Translations under genes and position numbers: made by a program | Source: Magnetospirillum fulvum | Lineage (GTDB): Bacteria; Pseudomonadota; Alphaproteobacteria; Rhodospirillales; Magnetospirillaceae | DNA length: 64,000 bases | Assembly: GCF_900108475.1 (NCBI RefSeq) | Contig: NZ_FNWO01000005.1 | Coordinates: 186,001 to 250,000, forward strand | Direction of reading: 5' to 3' | Shown: positions 20,014-29,122 of the stretch, one piece after another | How positions within the stretch are numbered: the stretch's first letter is position 1 | How the letters are laid out: the number at the start of each line of letters is the position of its first letter | Notes under the pieces: generated by a model | What the model saw: the letters and a program-made list of their open reading frames with translations, nothing else | Database searches by the model: none | What the model was told of the DNA's origin: nothing

Positions 20014-20823
20014 TCAGCGCCGGGCCAGCAACATCGCGGCGCGGACTTCCTGATAGCGGGCCCGGCGCAATTGGTACTCGGCGACACGGGCCATCCGATA
20101 GGCCTCGGCGATCTGGACCTCCTCGGCCCGACCGGCATCGACCTTGGCGCGGGCGGCCCGGCGGTCCTGTTCGGCGCGAGCCAACGCGGTCGGAGCCGGG
20201 ACGGGCCGCGATTGCGGCGGCGTGATCCGCCGCACCGAGGCCAGACGGGGGGTATCGTCCTCGCCGCCGATCCGATCCCAGATTCGCATCAGCTTCTCGC
20301 GATAGGCAGCGGCCAGGCTGGGCGTCTGGGAATGGTAATAGGACGCCGCCGTCGGCCAGTGGCCGGTCGCGTCGTGCAGGCCGGTGAGGAAGCGGGCGGC
20401 ATAGGCGACGTTGGCGGCGGGATCGAACGCTTCGTCCAGATCGGCAAAGGCGGTGGGATGGTAGCGCAGATTGACCTGCATGCAGCCGACGTCGATATTT
20501 TGCACGCCGCGGGCTTTCAGTCGGCGGACTTCGGCGATCGCCTCGGCCTTGGTGGGAAGATATCGCCCCTGCCCCTCGGCCATCACCGTCCACGGCCAGG
20601 CAATTGTTGCCCGGCGGCCGGAATCGTACCGGCCGGATTCGAGGATCGAGATTGATTGGAGCAGACCCGACGGGATGCCGTAGCTGCGCTCCGCCGTGGT
20701 CACTTCGGCGGAGCAAAGAGCGTCAAGCGGCAGCGGGGGCACGGCGCGGGCGGGGGACACGGCCACCAGGACGCCCAACAGCGCCAGCCCGCCCCCTCCC
20801 CATTTCGATAAGCCCCAGCGCAT
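20014..20823 (-). CDS. Lytic transglycosylase (SLT domain), exported
   Basis: The 269-residue product begins with a signal peptide (basic start, hydrophobic LALLGVLVAVSPARA). A lysozyme-like SLT domain follows: GIPSGLLQSISILESGRYD, with the likely catalytic Glu62, then NIDVGCMQVNLRYHP and AASYYHSQTPSLAAAYREK. Such enzymes cleave peptidoglycan with 1,6-anhydro product formation, often to insert envelope machines. The C-terminal third is a charged Ala/Arg-rich tail, possibly helical. A GGAG lies eight bases before ATG 20823; it is divergent from nifA. Confidence 0.8.
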   Translation of the reverse strand: MRWGLSKWGGGGLALLGVLVAVSPARAVPPLPLDALCSAEVTTAERSYGIPSGLLQSISILESGRYDSGRRATIAWPWTVMAEGQGRYLPTKAEAIAEVRRLKARGVQNIDVGCMQVNLRYHPTAFADLDEAFDPAANVAYAARFLTGLHDATGHWPTAASYYHSQTPSLAAAYREKLMRIWDRIGGEDDTPRLASVRRITPPQSRPVPAPTALARAEQDRRAARAKVDAGRAEEVQIAEAYRMARVAEYQLRRARYQEVRAAMLLARR

Positions 20824-20939
20824 CGCTCTGCTCCGTTTCCGGTATCGCCTGCGAAATGGATATGCATCGACTATGCCAGATCGGAGCACGGCGGTCACGG
20901 AGAGTTGAGGGTGGACGCATCGACTGGATTTGCTTAACA

Positions 20940-20997
20940 ATGTGCCCCACATCATACGAGGGGGGACAAATGCGGCGGTCCGGATAACACTTTGTCC
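20940..20997 (+). promoter_or_regulatory. Inverted repeats upstream of nifA
   Basis: Two small dyads sit just ahead of nifA: ATGTG-CCC-CACAT (20940-20952), and GGACAAA (20964-20970) with TTTGTCC (20991-20997). They may be operator sites for nifA control, but neither matches a motif I can name with confidence, and no -24/-12 promoter was evident. Confidence 0.35.
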
Positions 20998-21016
20998 GGA
21001 GAGGTGGTTTATCGTG

Positions 21017-22741
21017 ATGGCAGACAGGACTTCGGATATGCGCTCGACGCGGGAACGGATTGATGACAGCGCCCTGCCGCTGATCGGCATTTATGAGATC
21101 AGCAAGATTCTGGGCGCGACGCTTGATCTCGATCAGGCCCTGCGCGAAGTGCTGAACGTGCTGTCGTCGTACCTCAACATGAGGCACGGCGCGGTGGTGC
21201 TGAGCGATGAGCAAAACAAGCCGGTCCTGGCCGCCGTCACCGGGATGTCGCTTCAGGCGGCCCGGGCGGGGGCGCTGAAATATCCCTATGCCGCCGCCGC
21301 TCAGGTGATTTCGACCAGCATCCCGATGGTGGTGCCCGACATCGCCGACGAGCCCTTGCTGGAATCCTGTGCCGGCAACAACGAGGCGCTGGAGGACGAG
21401 CGGATCGCTTTCTATTGCGTCCCGATCAAGACCACCGAAAAAACCATCGGTGCGCTGTCGGTCGAGCGCGCCCAGGACGGACAATCCTTCGTCGTCTACG
21501 AACACGATTTGCGCTTCCTCACCATGGTCGCGACCCTGATCGCCCAGACCGTCCGGCTGCACCGCAAGGTTCTGGCCGACCGCGAAATGCTGATGGACGA
21601 CGCCAAGCGGCTGCAAAAAAAGATTACCGAGGTCGCCCAGGCCCAGCCGGTGCGCGGACTCGACGACGTTGTCGGCACCTCCGAGGCGATGGCCAACGTC
21701 TTCGCCCAGGTCCAGCAGGCGGCGCCGACCAAGGCGACGATCCTGCTGCGCGGCGAATCCGGCACCGGCAAGGAACTGGTCGCCCGCGCCGTCCACGGCC
21801 TGTCGCAGCGGGCGCGCAAGCCCTTCATCAAGGTCAATTGCGCTGCCCTGTCGGAAACCGTGCTGGAATCCGAATTGTTCGGCCATGAAAAGGGCGCGTT
21901 CACCGGCGCGGTGGCGGAACGCAAGGGCCGGTTCGAACTGGCCAATGGCGGCTCGCTGTTCCTCGACGAAATCGGCGAGATTTCCGCAGGCTTCCAGGCC
22001 AAGCTGCTCCGCGTGTTGCAGGAAGGCGAGTTCGAGCGGGTCGGCGGGGCACGCACCATCAAGGTCGATGTCCGCCTGATCGCCGCGACCAACCGCGACC
22101 TGGAAGCCGGGGTCGCCGACGGCAGCTTCCGCGCCGATTTGTATTACCGTCTTAACGTCGTGCCGATCTTCCTGCCGCCACTGCGCGAGCGGACCGGCGA
22201 TATCCCCCTGCTGGCCTCGTTCTTCCTCGACCAGTTCAACCGCGAGAACGGGCGCAGCCTGTCCTTCTCGGGCGAGGCGCTTGACGTGCTGAAGCGCTGT
22301 TATTTCCCCGGCAATGTCCGCGAACTGGAAAATTGCGTCTATCGCACCGCGACGATGACCAAGGGCGATCAGATCGACGAACTGAACCTGCTCTGTCAGC
22401 ACGATATCTGTCTGTCCTCGACCCTGTGGCACCACAAGCGTCCGGGAGCCGAGGGACCGCAGGCCGCGATCCCGTCACCCGGCCCGACTCCGGGAACCGG
22501 TCGGGTCTCCGCCCCGATTCCGGTGCCGACCGGACCGCTTACCGCCCCGCCCTGTCCCGCCGCCCCGTTGGGCGAGGCGGGCGTGGACGACGAATCCGAC
22601 CTGTCCGAGCGCGAACGGCTGGTCCAGGCGATGGAGAAGTGCGGCTGGGTCCAGGCCAAGGCGGCGCGAATGCTGGGACTGACCCCCCGCCAGATCGGCT
22701 ATGCCCTGAAGAAGCATAATATCGAGGTCCGCCAGCTCTGA
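21017..22741 (+). CDS. nifA: NifA, sigma-54-dependent activator of nitrogen-fixation genes
   Basis: The 574-residue product has an N-terminal GAF domain (about 25-180), a central AAA+ sigma-54 interaction domain with Walker A GESGTGKE (246-253) and GAFTGA (293-298), and a C-terminal helix-turn-helix near [20 protein letters not shown]. Between AAA+ and HTH is the cysteine set C-x11-C-x19-C-x4-C ([13 protein letters not shown] ... LCQHDIC), the mark of oxygen-sensitive alphaproteobacterial NifA. A Pro/Ala-rich linker follows. The start is ATG 21017 behind GGAGAGGTGG; the frame is open upstream to 20930. It should act on the sites before nifB. Confidence 0.97.
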   Translation: MADRTSDMRSTRERIDDSALPLIGIYEISKILGATLDLDQALREVLNVLSSYLNMRHGAVVLSDEQNKPVLAAVTGMSLQAARAGALKYPYAAAAQVISTSIPMVVPDIADEPLLESCAGNNEALEDERIAFYCVPIKTTEKTIGALSVERAQDGQSFVVYEHDLRFLTMVATLIAQTVRLHRKVLADREMLMDDAKRLQKKITEVAQAQPVRGLDDVVGTSEAMANVFAQVQQAAPTKATILLRGESGTGKELVARAVHGLSQRARKPFIKVNCAALSETVLESELFGHEKGAFTGAVAERKGRFELANGGSLFLDEIGEISAGFQAKLLRVLQEGEFERVGGARTIKVDVRLIAATNRDLEAGVADGSFRADLYYRLNVVPIFLPPLRERTGDIPLLASFFLDQFNRENGRSLSFSGEALDVLKRCYFPGNVRELENCVYRTATMTKGDQIDELNLLCQHDICLSSTLWHHKRPGAEGPQAAIPSPGPTPGTGRVSAPIPVPTGPLTAPPCPAAPLGEAGVDDESDLSERERLVQAMEKCGWVQAKAARMLGLTPRQIGYALKKHNIEVRQL

Positions 22742-22788
22742 CCGGCGAAGAGGCCACCGCCGTCGGTGGCGGGGCATTCTCCTTGCCG

Positions 22789-23649
22789 ATGGCTAGGTCC
22801 TGTGGCTCAATGCCACCGATGGCACCCGAACCGACCCCCTTTGTCCGCGCCACCCCTGGCGCGCCTGCCGACATGGCGGCGCACTTCATGGAATGTGGCG
22901 CGCTCGACACCAATCTCAGCCTCGCCCCCGGCTCCCGTCTGGTGATTACCGACGATCTGCTGGACGGCACCGTGATCGACGCCGCCGCCTTGTCGATGGC
23001 GGCGATCGTCGCCCGCGATGGGCAGGTCGCCCGCGCCGCGCTGATCCCGCTGGGGGTTGCCGCCAGCAAGATGTCGGGCCGCGACCGCGACCGCTACGAA
23101 CAGCTTTTCGCGCTGATCGAGGAATCCGCTTTTGCTCCCCAGGTGCGGGATTCGGCCGAGGCGCTGATCCGCGCCGGGTTCCGCGAGGCGCGGATTCGCG
23201 ATCTGGCCGCCGAACTGGGCGGCACGGTCGGCCCGGCCCGCGAACGCTATCGCGCCTTTCTCGACGTGATCCGGCTGTTGACCGAGGGGCGGATTTCCGA
23301 TGGCGCGTTCCTGGACGAGTTCCTCGACTTCACCCGTCAGGTCGCGGGCAAGCTCGATTTCGGCATCTATGCGATGTGCGTCGATCGGCTGTTCGTCAGC
23401 GAACGGATTCCGCTGGGGGTCAAGGCGGCGCTGCTGCGCGAGGTGCTGGGCTACCCGCCGCTGATCCGGCGCGAACTGGTCACCACCTTGTTGGCTTCGC
23501 CCCGGGTCGTGCCCGAATTGATCCAGTTGGCCCGAAGCGAGCTTTCCACCCGGCTCGATTCCCGCCAGCAGACCGAAATCCGACTCTATACCCTGCTCAA
23601 GCGAAGCTGGCAGGCGCGGCGCCCGACGTCGGACACCGCCGCCTCCTGA
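22789..23649 (+). CDS. Uncharacterised protein encoded between nifA and nifB
   Basis: I do not recognise this product of about 286 residues. After a Pro-rich, probably disordered N-terminus it is soluble and largely helical: ARIRDLAAELGGTVGPARERY, FLDVIRLLTEGRISDGAFLDEFLDFTRQ and PPLIRRELVTTLLASPRVV, with no transmembrane segment or signal peptide. A weakly polar core contains GSRLVITDDLLDGTVID. It lies 47 bases after nifA and ends upstream of the nifB promoter, so it probably shares the nifA transcript. The start is uncertain: ATG 22789, 22810 and 22819 are in frame and none has a strong ribosome site. Codon use matches the neighbours. Confidence 0.7.
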   Translation: MARSCGSMPPMAPEPTPFVRATPGAPADMAAHFMECGALDTNLSLAPGSRLVITDDLLDGTVIDAAALSMAAIVARDGQVARAALIPLGVAASKMSGRDRDRYEQLFALIEESAFAPQVRDSAEALIRAGFREARIRDLAAELGGTVGPARERYRAFLDVIRLLTEGRISDGAFLDEFLDFTRQVAGKLDFGIYAMCVDRLFVSERIPLGVKAALLREVLGYPPLIRRELVTTLLASPRVVPELIQLARSELSTRLDSRQQTEIRLYTLLKRSWQARRPTSDTAAS

Positions 23650-23659
23650 GCTTCGGCTT

Positions 23660-23704
23660 TGTCGTATCCGCGACGGTTTGTCACCCTGTGTCGCGGATAC
23701 GACA
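23660..23704 (+). promoter_or_regulatory. Paired NifA upstream activator sequences of nifB
   Basis: The NifA site TGT-N10-ACA occurs exactly at 23689-23704 (TGTCGCGGATACGACA). A mirror copy with one mismatch (TGT-N10-ACG) is at 23660-23675. The two arms form an inverted repeat of about 15 bp. The exact site is centred about 80 bp upstream of the predicted start of transcription, within the usual range for NifA action. Confidence 0.85.
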
Positions 23705-23750
23705 GCCGACAATCCCGCTAAAACCATAGCATTTCCGCCATTTTTGCAGT

Positions 23751-23766
23751 TGGCATCCTCCTTGCT
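23751..23766 (+). promoter_or_regulatory. Sigma-54 (-24/-12) promoter of nifB
   Basis: TGGCAT-CCTCC-TTGCT at 23751-23766 fits the sigma-54 consensus TGGCAC-N5-TTGCA/T with one mismatch and the obligatory 10-bp gap between GG (-24) and GC (-12). Transcription should begin near 23777, about 28 bases before the nifB GTG. Confidence 0.88.
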
Positions 23767-23804
23767 TAGATAGGCTTATTCGAGCCCTGACGAGGAGGCC
23801 GCCG

Positions 23805-25277
23805 GTGTCTGGCAATGTCGTTCCCCTAAGCAGCATCACCCGGTCCATGCCGGTTCCCCCGGCTGGCGGATGCGCCTCGTCCTCCTGCGGCGCGCCGTCC
23901 GATCGTGGCGACGTCCCCGAACAGGTCTGGGAGCGGATCAAGGACCATCCCTGCTTCAGCGAAGAAGCCCACCATTACTTCGCCCGGATGCATGTCGCGG
24001 TTGCTCCCGCCTGCAACATCCAGTGCAATTACTGCAACCGTAAGTACGATTGCGCCAACGAGTCCCGCCCCGGCGTCACCAGCGAACGACTGACCCCCGA
24101 ACAGGCGGCGCGCAAGGTGATGGCCGTGGCGGCCAAGGTGCCGCAACTGAGCGTGCTGGGCATCGCCGGACCGGGCGATTCGCTGTTCGACTGGCGACGG
24201 ACCTTCGAGACCTTCCGTCTTGTCGCCGCGCAGATGCCCGACCTCAAATTCTGTATCTCGACCAACGGTCTGGCCCTGCCCGACCACGTCGATGAACTGG
24301 CCCAGTACAATATCGACCACGTCACCATCACCATCAACGCGGTCGATCCCGAGATCGCGACCAAGATCTATCCCTGGATCTACTTCAACGGTCGCCGCTA
24401 CACCGGGATCGAGGCGGCGCGGATCCTGCTCGACCGCCAGATGGAAGGGCTGGAGCGCCTGACCGCCAAGGGCGTGCTGGTCAAGATCAATTCGGTCTTG
24501 ATCCCCGGCATCAACGACCGCCATCTGATCGAGGTCAATAAGGCGATCAAGGCGCGTGGCGCGTTTCTGCACAATGTGATGCCGCTGATTTCCGATCCGT
24601 CGCACGGCACCCGCTTCGGCCTCGACGGCCAGCGCGGCCCGACCGCCGCCGAAGTCAAGGCGGTCCAGGACAGTCTGGGCGGCGGAGCCCATCTGATGCG
24701 CCATTGCCGCCAGTGTCGCGCCGATGCCGTCGGCATGCTGGGCGAGGATTTGTCGCGCGACTTCACCTTGGACAAGATTCCCGAGGCCCCGGTGGTCGAT
24801 CCCGAACCCCGCCGGGTTTACCGCGAAGTGGTGGCGCGCGAACGGGCCGACCGCGCCCGCGCCGTCGCCGCCGCAACCGCCGGTCTGGCCCAGACCGCCC
24901 CCACGGCGGCTCCGGCCCGACTGGTCGCGGTCTGCACCAAGGGCGGCGGGCGGATCAACCAGCATTTCGGCCATGCCCGCGAATTCCACGTCTTTGAGGT
25001 CGATTCCTCGGGTGTACGCTTTTCCGGGCTGCGCAAGGCTGATAATTATTGCCTGGGCGGAGAGGGGGACGACGAGCGGATGCCGACGATCCTGGCCGCC
25101 CTGGAAGGGATTGAGACCGTCTTCGTGTCCAAGATCGGGCGCTGTCCGCGCGACGATCTCGCCAAAGCCGGAATCGAAGCGGTCGATACCCATCCGTTCG
25201 AGTATATAGAGAGCGCTGTGGCGGCCTGGTACGCCGAACGGTTCGGCGTCCAAATCGAGGCCGCCAGCATCGCCTGA
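23805..25277 (+). CDS. nifB: NifB, radical SAM FeMo-cofactor biosynthesis protein
   Basis: The 490-residue product is two-domain NifB. The radical SAM cluster motif C-x3-C-x2-C is CNIQCNYC (Cys70, 74, 77), with further accessory-cluster cysteines such as HCRQCRADAVG. From about residue 375 a NifX-like domain (LVAVCTKGGGRINQHFGHAREFHVF) binds the NifB-co product. NifB forms the [8Fe-9S-C] core for nitrogenase cofactor. GTG 23805 has GAGGAGG upstream. It heads an operon with ferredoxin, nifZ and nifT. Confidence 0.97.
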   Translation: MSGNVVPLSSITRSMPVPPAGGCASSSCGAPSDRGDVPEQVWERIKDHPCFSEEAHHYFARMHVAVAPACNIQCNYCNRKYDCANESRPGVTSERLTPEQAARKVMAVAAKVPQLSVLGIAGPGDSLFDWRRTFETFRLVAAQMPDLKFCISTNGLALPDHVDELAQYNIDHVTITINAVDPEIATKIYPWIYFNGRRYTGIEAARILLDRQMEGLERLTAKGVLVKINSVLIPGINDRHLIEVNKAIKARGAFLHNVMPLISDPSHGTRFGLDGQRGPTAAEVKAVQDSLGGGAHLMRHCRQCRADAVGMLGEDLSRDFTLDKIPEAPVVDPEPRRVYREVVARERADRARAVAAATAGLAQTAPTAAPARLVAVCTKGGGRINQHFGHAREFHVFEVDSSGVRFSGLRKADNYCLGGEGDDERMPTILAALEGIETVFVSKIGRCPRDDLAKAGIEAVDTHPFEYIESAVAAWYAERFGVQIEAASIA

Positions 25278-25293
25278 ACCATAGCCTGACTAA

Positions 25294-25494
<201 letters not shown>

Positions 25495-25531
25495 CCGACC
25501 GTCTAGGCGCGCCGGGAAAAGGAGAACCGTC

Positions 25532-25816
25532 ATGGTCGAGCAAGCCCCCGTCGAAGTGTGGGGACCGCCCGTCTTCGAAAAAGGCGACAAGGTGGTTGCG
25601 CTCCGCGACGTCCGCAATGACGGCACCTTTCCCGGCGCCAAGATGGGCGAAGTGCTGATCCGCAAGGATGAGATCGGGTACGTCCATTCGGTCGGATCCT
25701 ATCTCAACCGTTATTACATCTATGCGATCGACTTCATCGAAACCGCGCGTCTGGTCGGGATGCGCGCCGCCGAGTTGAAGCTGCTCGAAAAGGCTCCGGA
25801 CGCACCGCCGTCCTGA
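25532..25816 (+). CDS. nifZ: NifZ-domain protein
   Basis: The 94-residue product has the NifZ core: FEKGDKVVALRDVRNDGTFPG, GEVLIRKDEIGYVHSVG and YLNRYYIYAIDFIETARLVG. NifZ helps P-cluster maturation of the MoFe protein. AAGGAGA precedes ATG 25532. It lies 37 bases after the ferredoxin gene in the nifB operon. Confidence 0.92.
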   Translation: MVEQAPVEVWGPPVFEKGDKVVALRDVRNDGTFPGAKMGEVLIRKDEIGYVHSVGSYLNRYYIYAIDFIETARLVGMRAAELKLLEKAPDAPPS

Positions 25817-25853
25817 TCCCGCCTCCATCCTCTTCCCTGCCAAGGAACCCGTC

Positions 25854-26066
25854 ATGAAGGTCATGCTGCGCAAGATCGGCGAGAAGTACGAAATCTACGT
25901 TCCGAAGAAGGATCTGGAGGAAAAAATCGTCGAGATGGAAAACGGCACGCCGTGGGGCGGCAAGGTCAAGCTGGCCAACGGCTGGAGCTTCGCCATGCCC
26001 GACATGCCCGCCGACACCAAGCTGCCGATCACCGTCGAAGCCCGCAAAATCGGCGACGAGGATTGA
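25854..26066 (+). CDS. nifT: NifT/FixU family protein
   Basis: The 70-residue product matches NifT/FixU: MKVMLRKIGEKYEIYVPKKD, then GGKVKLANGWSFAMPDMP and a final TVEARKI. The family is conserved in nif operons but its biochemical role is not established. It follows nifZ by 37 bases. Confidence 0.92.
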   Translation: MKVMLRKIGEKYEIYVPKKDLEEKIVEMENGTPWGGKVKLANGWSFAMPDMPADTKLPITVEARKIGDED

Positions 26067-26091
26067 CGCGGCCGCCCCGGAGCCTCGCGTC

Positions 26092-26961
26092 ATGACACAC
26101 CCCCCCGCCCCCTCCTCCTCTCCCGCCGCGCTGGCCGCCGAAATCGGGGCCGGAATCGCCGCCGGACGGCTGATTCCCTTTCTGGGACCGGAGGTTCTGG
26201 CCCTGGATGCCGAACCGCCGGTGCCGATCGGAGCCCGGCCGCTGGCCCATCTGCTCGGCTCGCGCGTCGCGGTGCCGGGGCGCTTTCGCAACAATCTGTG
26301 GCACGCCAGCCAATATATCGAGACCAGCCGTCACCGCGTCACCCTCGACCGGCTGATGGCGGAAATCTTCCAGCCGATCCCGCCGCCCAACGCCCTGCAT
26401 CTGTGGCTGGCCGGGCAAGACGCGCTGCCGATGATTGTCGACACTTGGTATGATGGCGCGATGCGGGCAGCCTTCGCCGCCCGGGGCCGCACCGATTGGG
26501 GCCAGATCCAGGGCGCATCGAAGGCACGTCGGCTTGACGGCGGGGTATGGTCACGCACCGTCGATCACGACGGCGCGATTCTGCCCGATGATGCCGCCAC
26601 CGCCTGGACCACCCTTCTCTACAAACCACACGGCGCCGCCCAGCCCACCGGGGACGTCCTGGTCTCGGATTCCGATTACGTCGAGGTATTGACCGAGATC
26701 GATATCCAGACCCCCATTCCCGACGCGGTCAAACAGCGACGCGCCGGGCGTGGATTCGTCTTTCTGGGATGCCGTTTCTACGACCAGATCCTCCGCACCT
26801 TCGCCCGCCAGATCGCCAAACATTCCGGCGGTCCGCGCTATGCCGTGGTGCCCGAGGATCTGACCCGCAACGAAATCCGGTTCCTGGAAGTCGAGGGCAT
26901 CACGCCGCTGACACTGTCACTGGCCGAAGCTGTCGGGATCATCATCAAAACGGAACCGTGA
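26092..26961 (+). CDS. SIR2-like domain protein within the nif operon
   Basis: The 289-residue product looks like a SIR2-type nucleotide-binding protein. AGRLIPFLGPEVLAL near residue 24 resembles the glycine-rich start. YDGAMRAAF, LLYKPHGAAQPTGDVLVSDSDYVEV fits the K-L-H-G and D-Y motifs of SIR2-like (SIR2_2) proteins, and GFVFLGCRFYDQILRTFARQ matches the later conserved GxS/D segment. There are no zinc-finger cysteines, so it is not a classical deacetylase. NAD binding is inferred. It follows nifT by 25 bases, so it is very probably co-transcribed with nifB; its role is unknown. Confidence 0.75.
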   Translation: MTHPPAPSSSPAALAAEIGAGIAAGRLIPFLGPEVLALDAEPPVPIGARPLAHLLGSRVAVPGRFRNNLWHASQYIETSRHRVTLDRLMAEIFQPIPPPNALHLWLAGQDALPMIVDTWYDGAMRAAFAARGRTDWGQIQGASKARRLDGGVWSRTVDHDGAILPDDAATAWTTLLYKPHGAAQPTGDVLVSDSDYVEVLTEIDIQTPIPDAVKQRRAGRGFVFLGCRFYDQILRTFARQIAKHSGGPRYAVVPEDLTRNEIRFLEVEGITPLTLSLAEAVGIIIKTEP

Positions 26962-27022
26962 TGACGTCCGCCGGAAGGGGGCGGCGGCCCGATCTCCCCG
27001 ATTCATGCAGAGAGGGAAAAGC

Positions 27023-27406
27023 ATGGCGAACGTGACCTTCAGCTCGCCCATCCTGGATAAGGATGTCACCGTTTACGCGGTGGCGGGCGATACCAAGACC
27101 CTTCTGGCCCTGGCCAAGAAGAACGACATTCCGATTCCCTGCCAGTGCCAGGATGGAGAATGCGGTTCCTGTCTTATCAAAGTATCGGTTTTGGGTGATA
27201 ATCCGCCGCTGGCGAGCCACCTGACCGAAAAAGAAAAGCTGACCTTGTCTGTCAACGGCAAGCTCAACAAGGCTCTGCTGGAAAAGATTGAGACGAAGGA
27301 CTCTCCGCCGAGCTATCGTCTTGCCTGTCAGTATATCGTCCGCGACGAGGATATCCTGGTCGAATTCTCGGGCGAGGCGGGCGTCGAGATCGATCTGCGG
27401 CGTTAA
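27023..27406 (+). CDS. [2Fe-2S] ferredoxin, nif-associated
   Basis: The 127-residue plant-type ferredoxin has three cluster cysteines in PCQCQDGECGSCLIKV and the fourth in YRLACQYIV. It resembles the [2Fe-2S] ferredoxins found at the end of nif operons in purple bacteria (FdxD-like). MANV at 27023 is preferred over an ATG six codons upstream because AGAGGG precedes it. It closes the nif block and is followed by a strong hairpin. Confidence 0.9.
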   Translation: MANVTFSSPILDKDVTVYAVAGDTKTLLALAKKNDIPIPCQCQDGECGSCLIKVSVLGDNPPLASHLTEKEKLTLSVNGKLNKALLEKIETKDSPPSYRLACQYIVRDEDILVEFSGEAGVEIDLRR

Positions 27407-27431
27407 ATCGCGGAAGCACGTAGATCGACGG

Positions 27432-27462
27432 AGGGGCGCCCCCTTGGGGGCGCCCCTTCTCC
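27432..27462 (+). terminator. GC-rich hairpin at the end of the nif operon
   Basis: AGGGGCGCCCCC (27432-27443) pairs with GGGGGCGCCCCT (27446-27457) and is followed by TCTCCTGTG. The U-tract is weak, but position and stem strength suggest termination. Confidence 0.6.
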
Positions 27463-27667
27463 TGTGTCGGGATGGGCGCACCGCCCCACCGCCCGAAACC
27501 GCCCGTTTCCCCTCCGTTCGGGTGGAAAAATCCCTGCCCATCTAATTGCCCCTACTCCCCCTCCGGGTGTTCTCGCCCCGGCTCGAAGCGGTCACAGTAG
27601 CGTCCAGCCCGATCGCCCCGCCTTTAAGGTGGGGATGGACCCGACGCCCTCTTGGAGACCGACGCCG

Positions 27668-29044
27668 ATGGACCAGTCCAGCCGCTATGCCAATCTTTCC
27701 CTGACCGAGGAAGGCCTGATCGCGGGGGGCCGCCACGTCTTGTGCGCCTACCGGATGAAGCCGAGATCGGGCCACGGCTATCTGGCCACCGCCGCCCATT
27801 TCGCCGCCGAATCCTCGACCGGGACCAATGTCGAGGTCTGTACCACCGACGATTTCACCCGCGGCGTCGATGCGCTGGTCTATGAGATCGACGAAACCCG
27901 CGAGGTGATGAAGATCGCCTATCCGGTCGAGTTGTTCGACCGCAACATCATCGACGGGCGGGCGATGATCGCCTCGTTCCTGACCCTGACCATCGGCAAC
28001 AATCAGGGCATGTCGGACGTCGAATACGCCAAGATGCACGATTTCTACGTGCCGCCCGCTTATCTGCAATTGTTCGATGGTCCCGCCTGCAACATCGCCG
28101 ACATGTGGCGGGTGCTGGGGCGGCCCCAGGTCAATGGCGGGATGGTGGTCGGCACCATCATCAAGCCGAAGCTGGGCCTGCGTCCCCAGCCGTTCGCCGA
28201 CGCCTGCCACCAATTCTGGCTGGGCGGCGATTTCATCAAGAACGACGAGCCGCAGGGCAATCAGGTGTTCGCTCCGTTGAAGGAGACGATCCGGCTGGTC
28301 GCCGACGCGATGAAGCGGGCGCAGGACACCACCGGTCAGGCCAAGCTGTTCTCGGCCAACATCACCGCCGACGATCCGGCCGAGATGATCGCGCGCGGCC
28401 ATTACATCCTGGAGACCTTTGCCGAGAACGCCAACCACGTCGCCTTCCTGGTCGATGGCTATGTCGCCGGGCCGACCGCAGTGACGACCTGCCGCCGCAA
28501 CTTCCCCGGCCAGTTCCTCCATTACCATCGTGCCGGACACGGCGCGGTGACCAGCAGCCAGTCGATGCGCGGCTATTCCGTGCTGGTCCATATGAAGATG
28601 GCCCGGCTGATCGGGGCCAGCGGCATTCACACCGGCACGATGGGCTTTGGCAAGATGGAGGGCGATTCCACCGAGAAGGCGGTCGCCTACATGCTGGAGC
28701 GCGAAGTAGCCGACGGGCCGTTCTACCGTCAGTTCTGGTACGGGATGAAGGCGTGCACCCCGATCATTTCCGGGGGAATGAACGCGCTTCGGCTGCCGGG
28801 CTTCTTCGCCAATCTGGGTCACTCGAACGTGATCCAGACCTCGGGCGGCGGCGCGTTCGGCCACAAGGCCGGCGCGGTGGCAGGCGCGCTGTCGCTGCGT
28901 CAGGCCCATCAAGCCTGGGTCGAAGGCGTCGATCTGGTCGATTACGCCAAGGCCCATCCTGAATTGAAGGGAGCCTTCGAATCCTTCCCCGACGATGCCG
29001 ACCGGTTCTATCCCGGCTGGCGTGCCCGGCTGGGACTCGGCTGA
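27668..29044 (+). CDS. cbbM: Ribulose-bisphosphate carboxylase, form II (CbbM)
   Basis: The 458-residue product is form II RubisCO. The carbamylated lysine lies in [11 protein letters not shown] (Lys191). The first catalytic Lys is in TIIKPKLGL (about 166), and loop 6 is in [14 protein letters not shown]. It fixes CO2 or works as an electron sink during photoheterotrophy. ATG 27668 has a GGAG about 12 bases upstream; the frame is open back to 27464 but unlike RubisCO. cbbP follows 78 bases downstream. No cbbR is next to it. Confidence 0.98.
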   Translation: MDQSSRYANLSLTEEGLIAGGRHVLCAYRMKPRSGHGYLATAAHFAAESSTGTNVEVCTTDDFTRGVDALVYEIDETREVMKIAYPVELFDRNIIDGRAMIASFLTLTIGNNQGMSDVEYAKMHDFYVPPAYLQLFDGPACNIADMWRVLGRPQVNGGMVVGTIIKPKLGLRPQPFADACHQFWLGGDFIKNDEPQGNQVFAPLKETIRLVADAMKRAQDTTGQAKLFSANITADDPAEMIARGHYILETFAENANHVAFLVDGYVAGPTAVTTCRRNFPGQFLHYHRAGHGAVTSSQSMRGYSVLVHMKMARLIGASGIHTGTMGFGKMEGDSTEKAVAYMLEREVADGPFYRQFWYGMKACTPIISGGMNALRLPGFFANLGHSNVIQTSGGGAFGHKAGAVAGALSLRQAHQAWVEGVDLVDYAKAHPELKGAFESFPDDADRFYPGWRARLGLG

Positions 29045-29122
29045 ACCTTGGGGGGTGGCACGGATCGGGTCCGGTTCGTGCCACCTGGGGGGAACCCATT
29101 CCGTTTCGAAGGGGCGTAGAGA

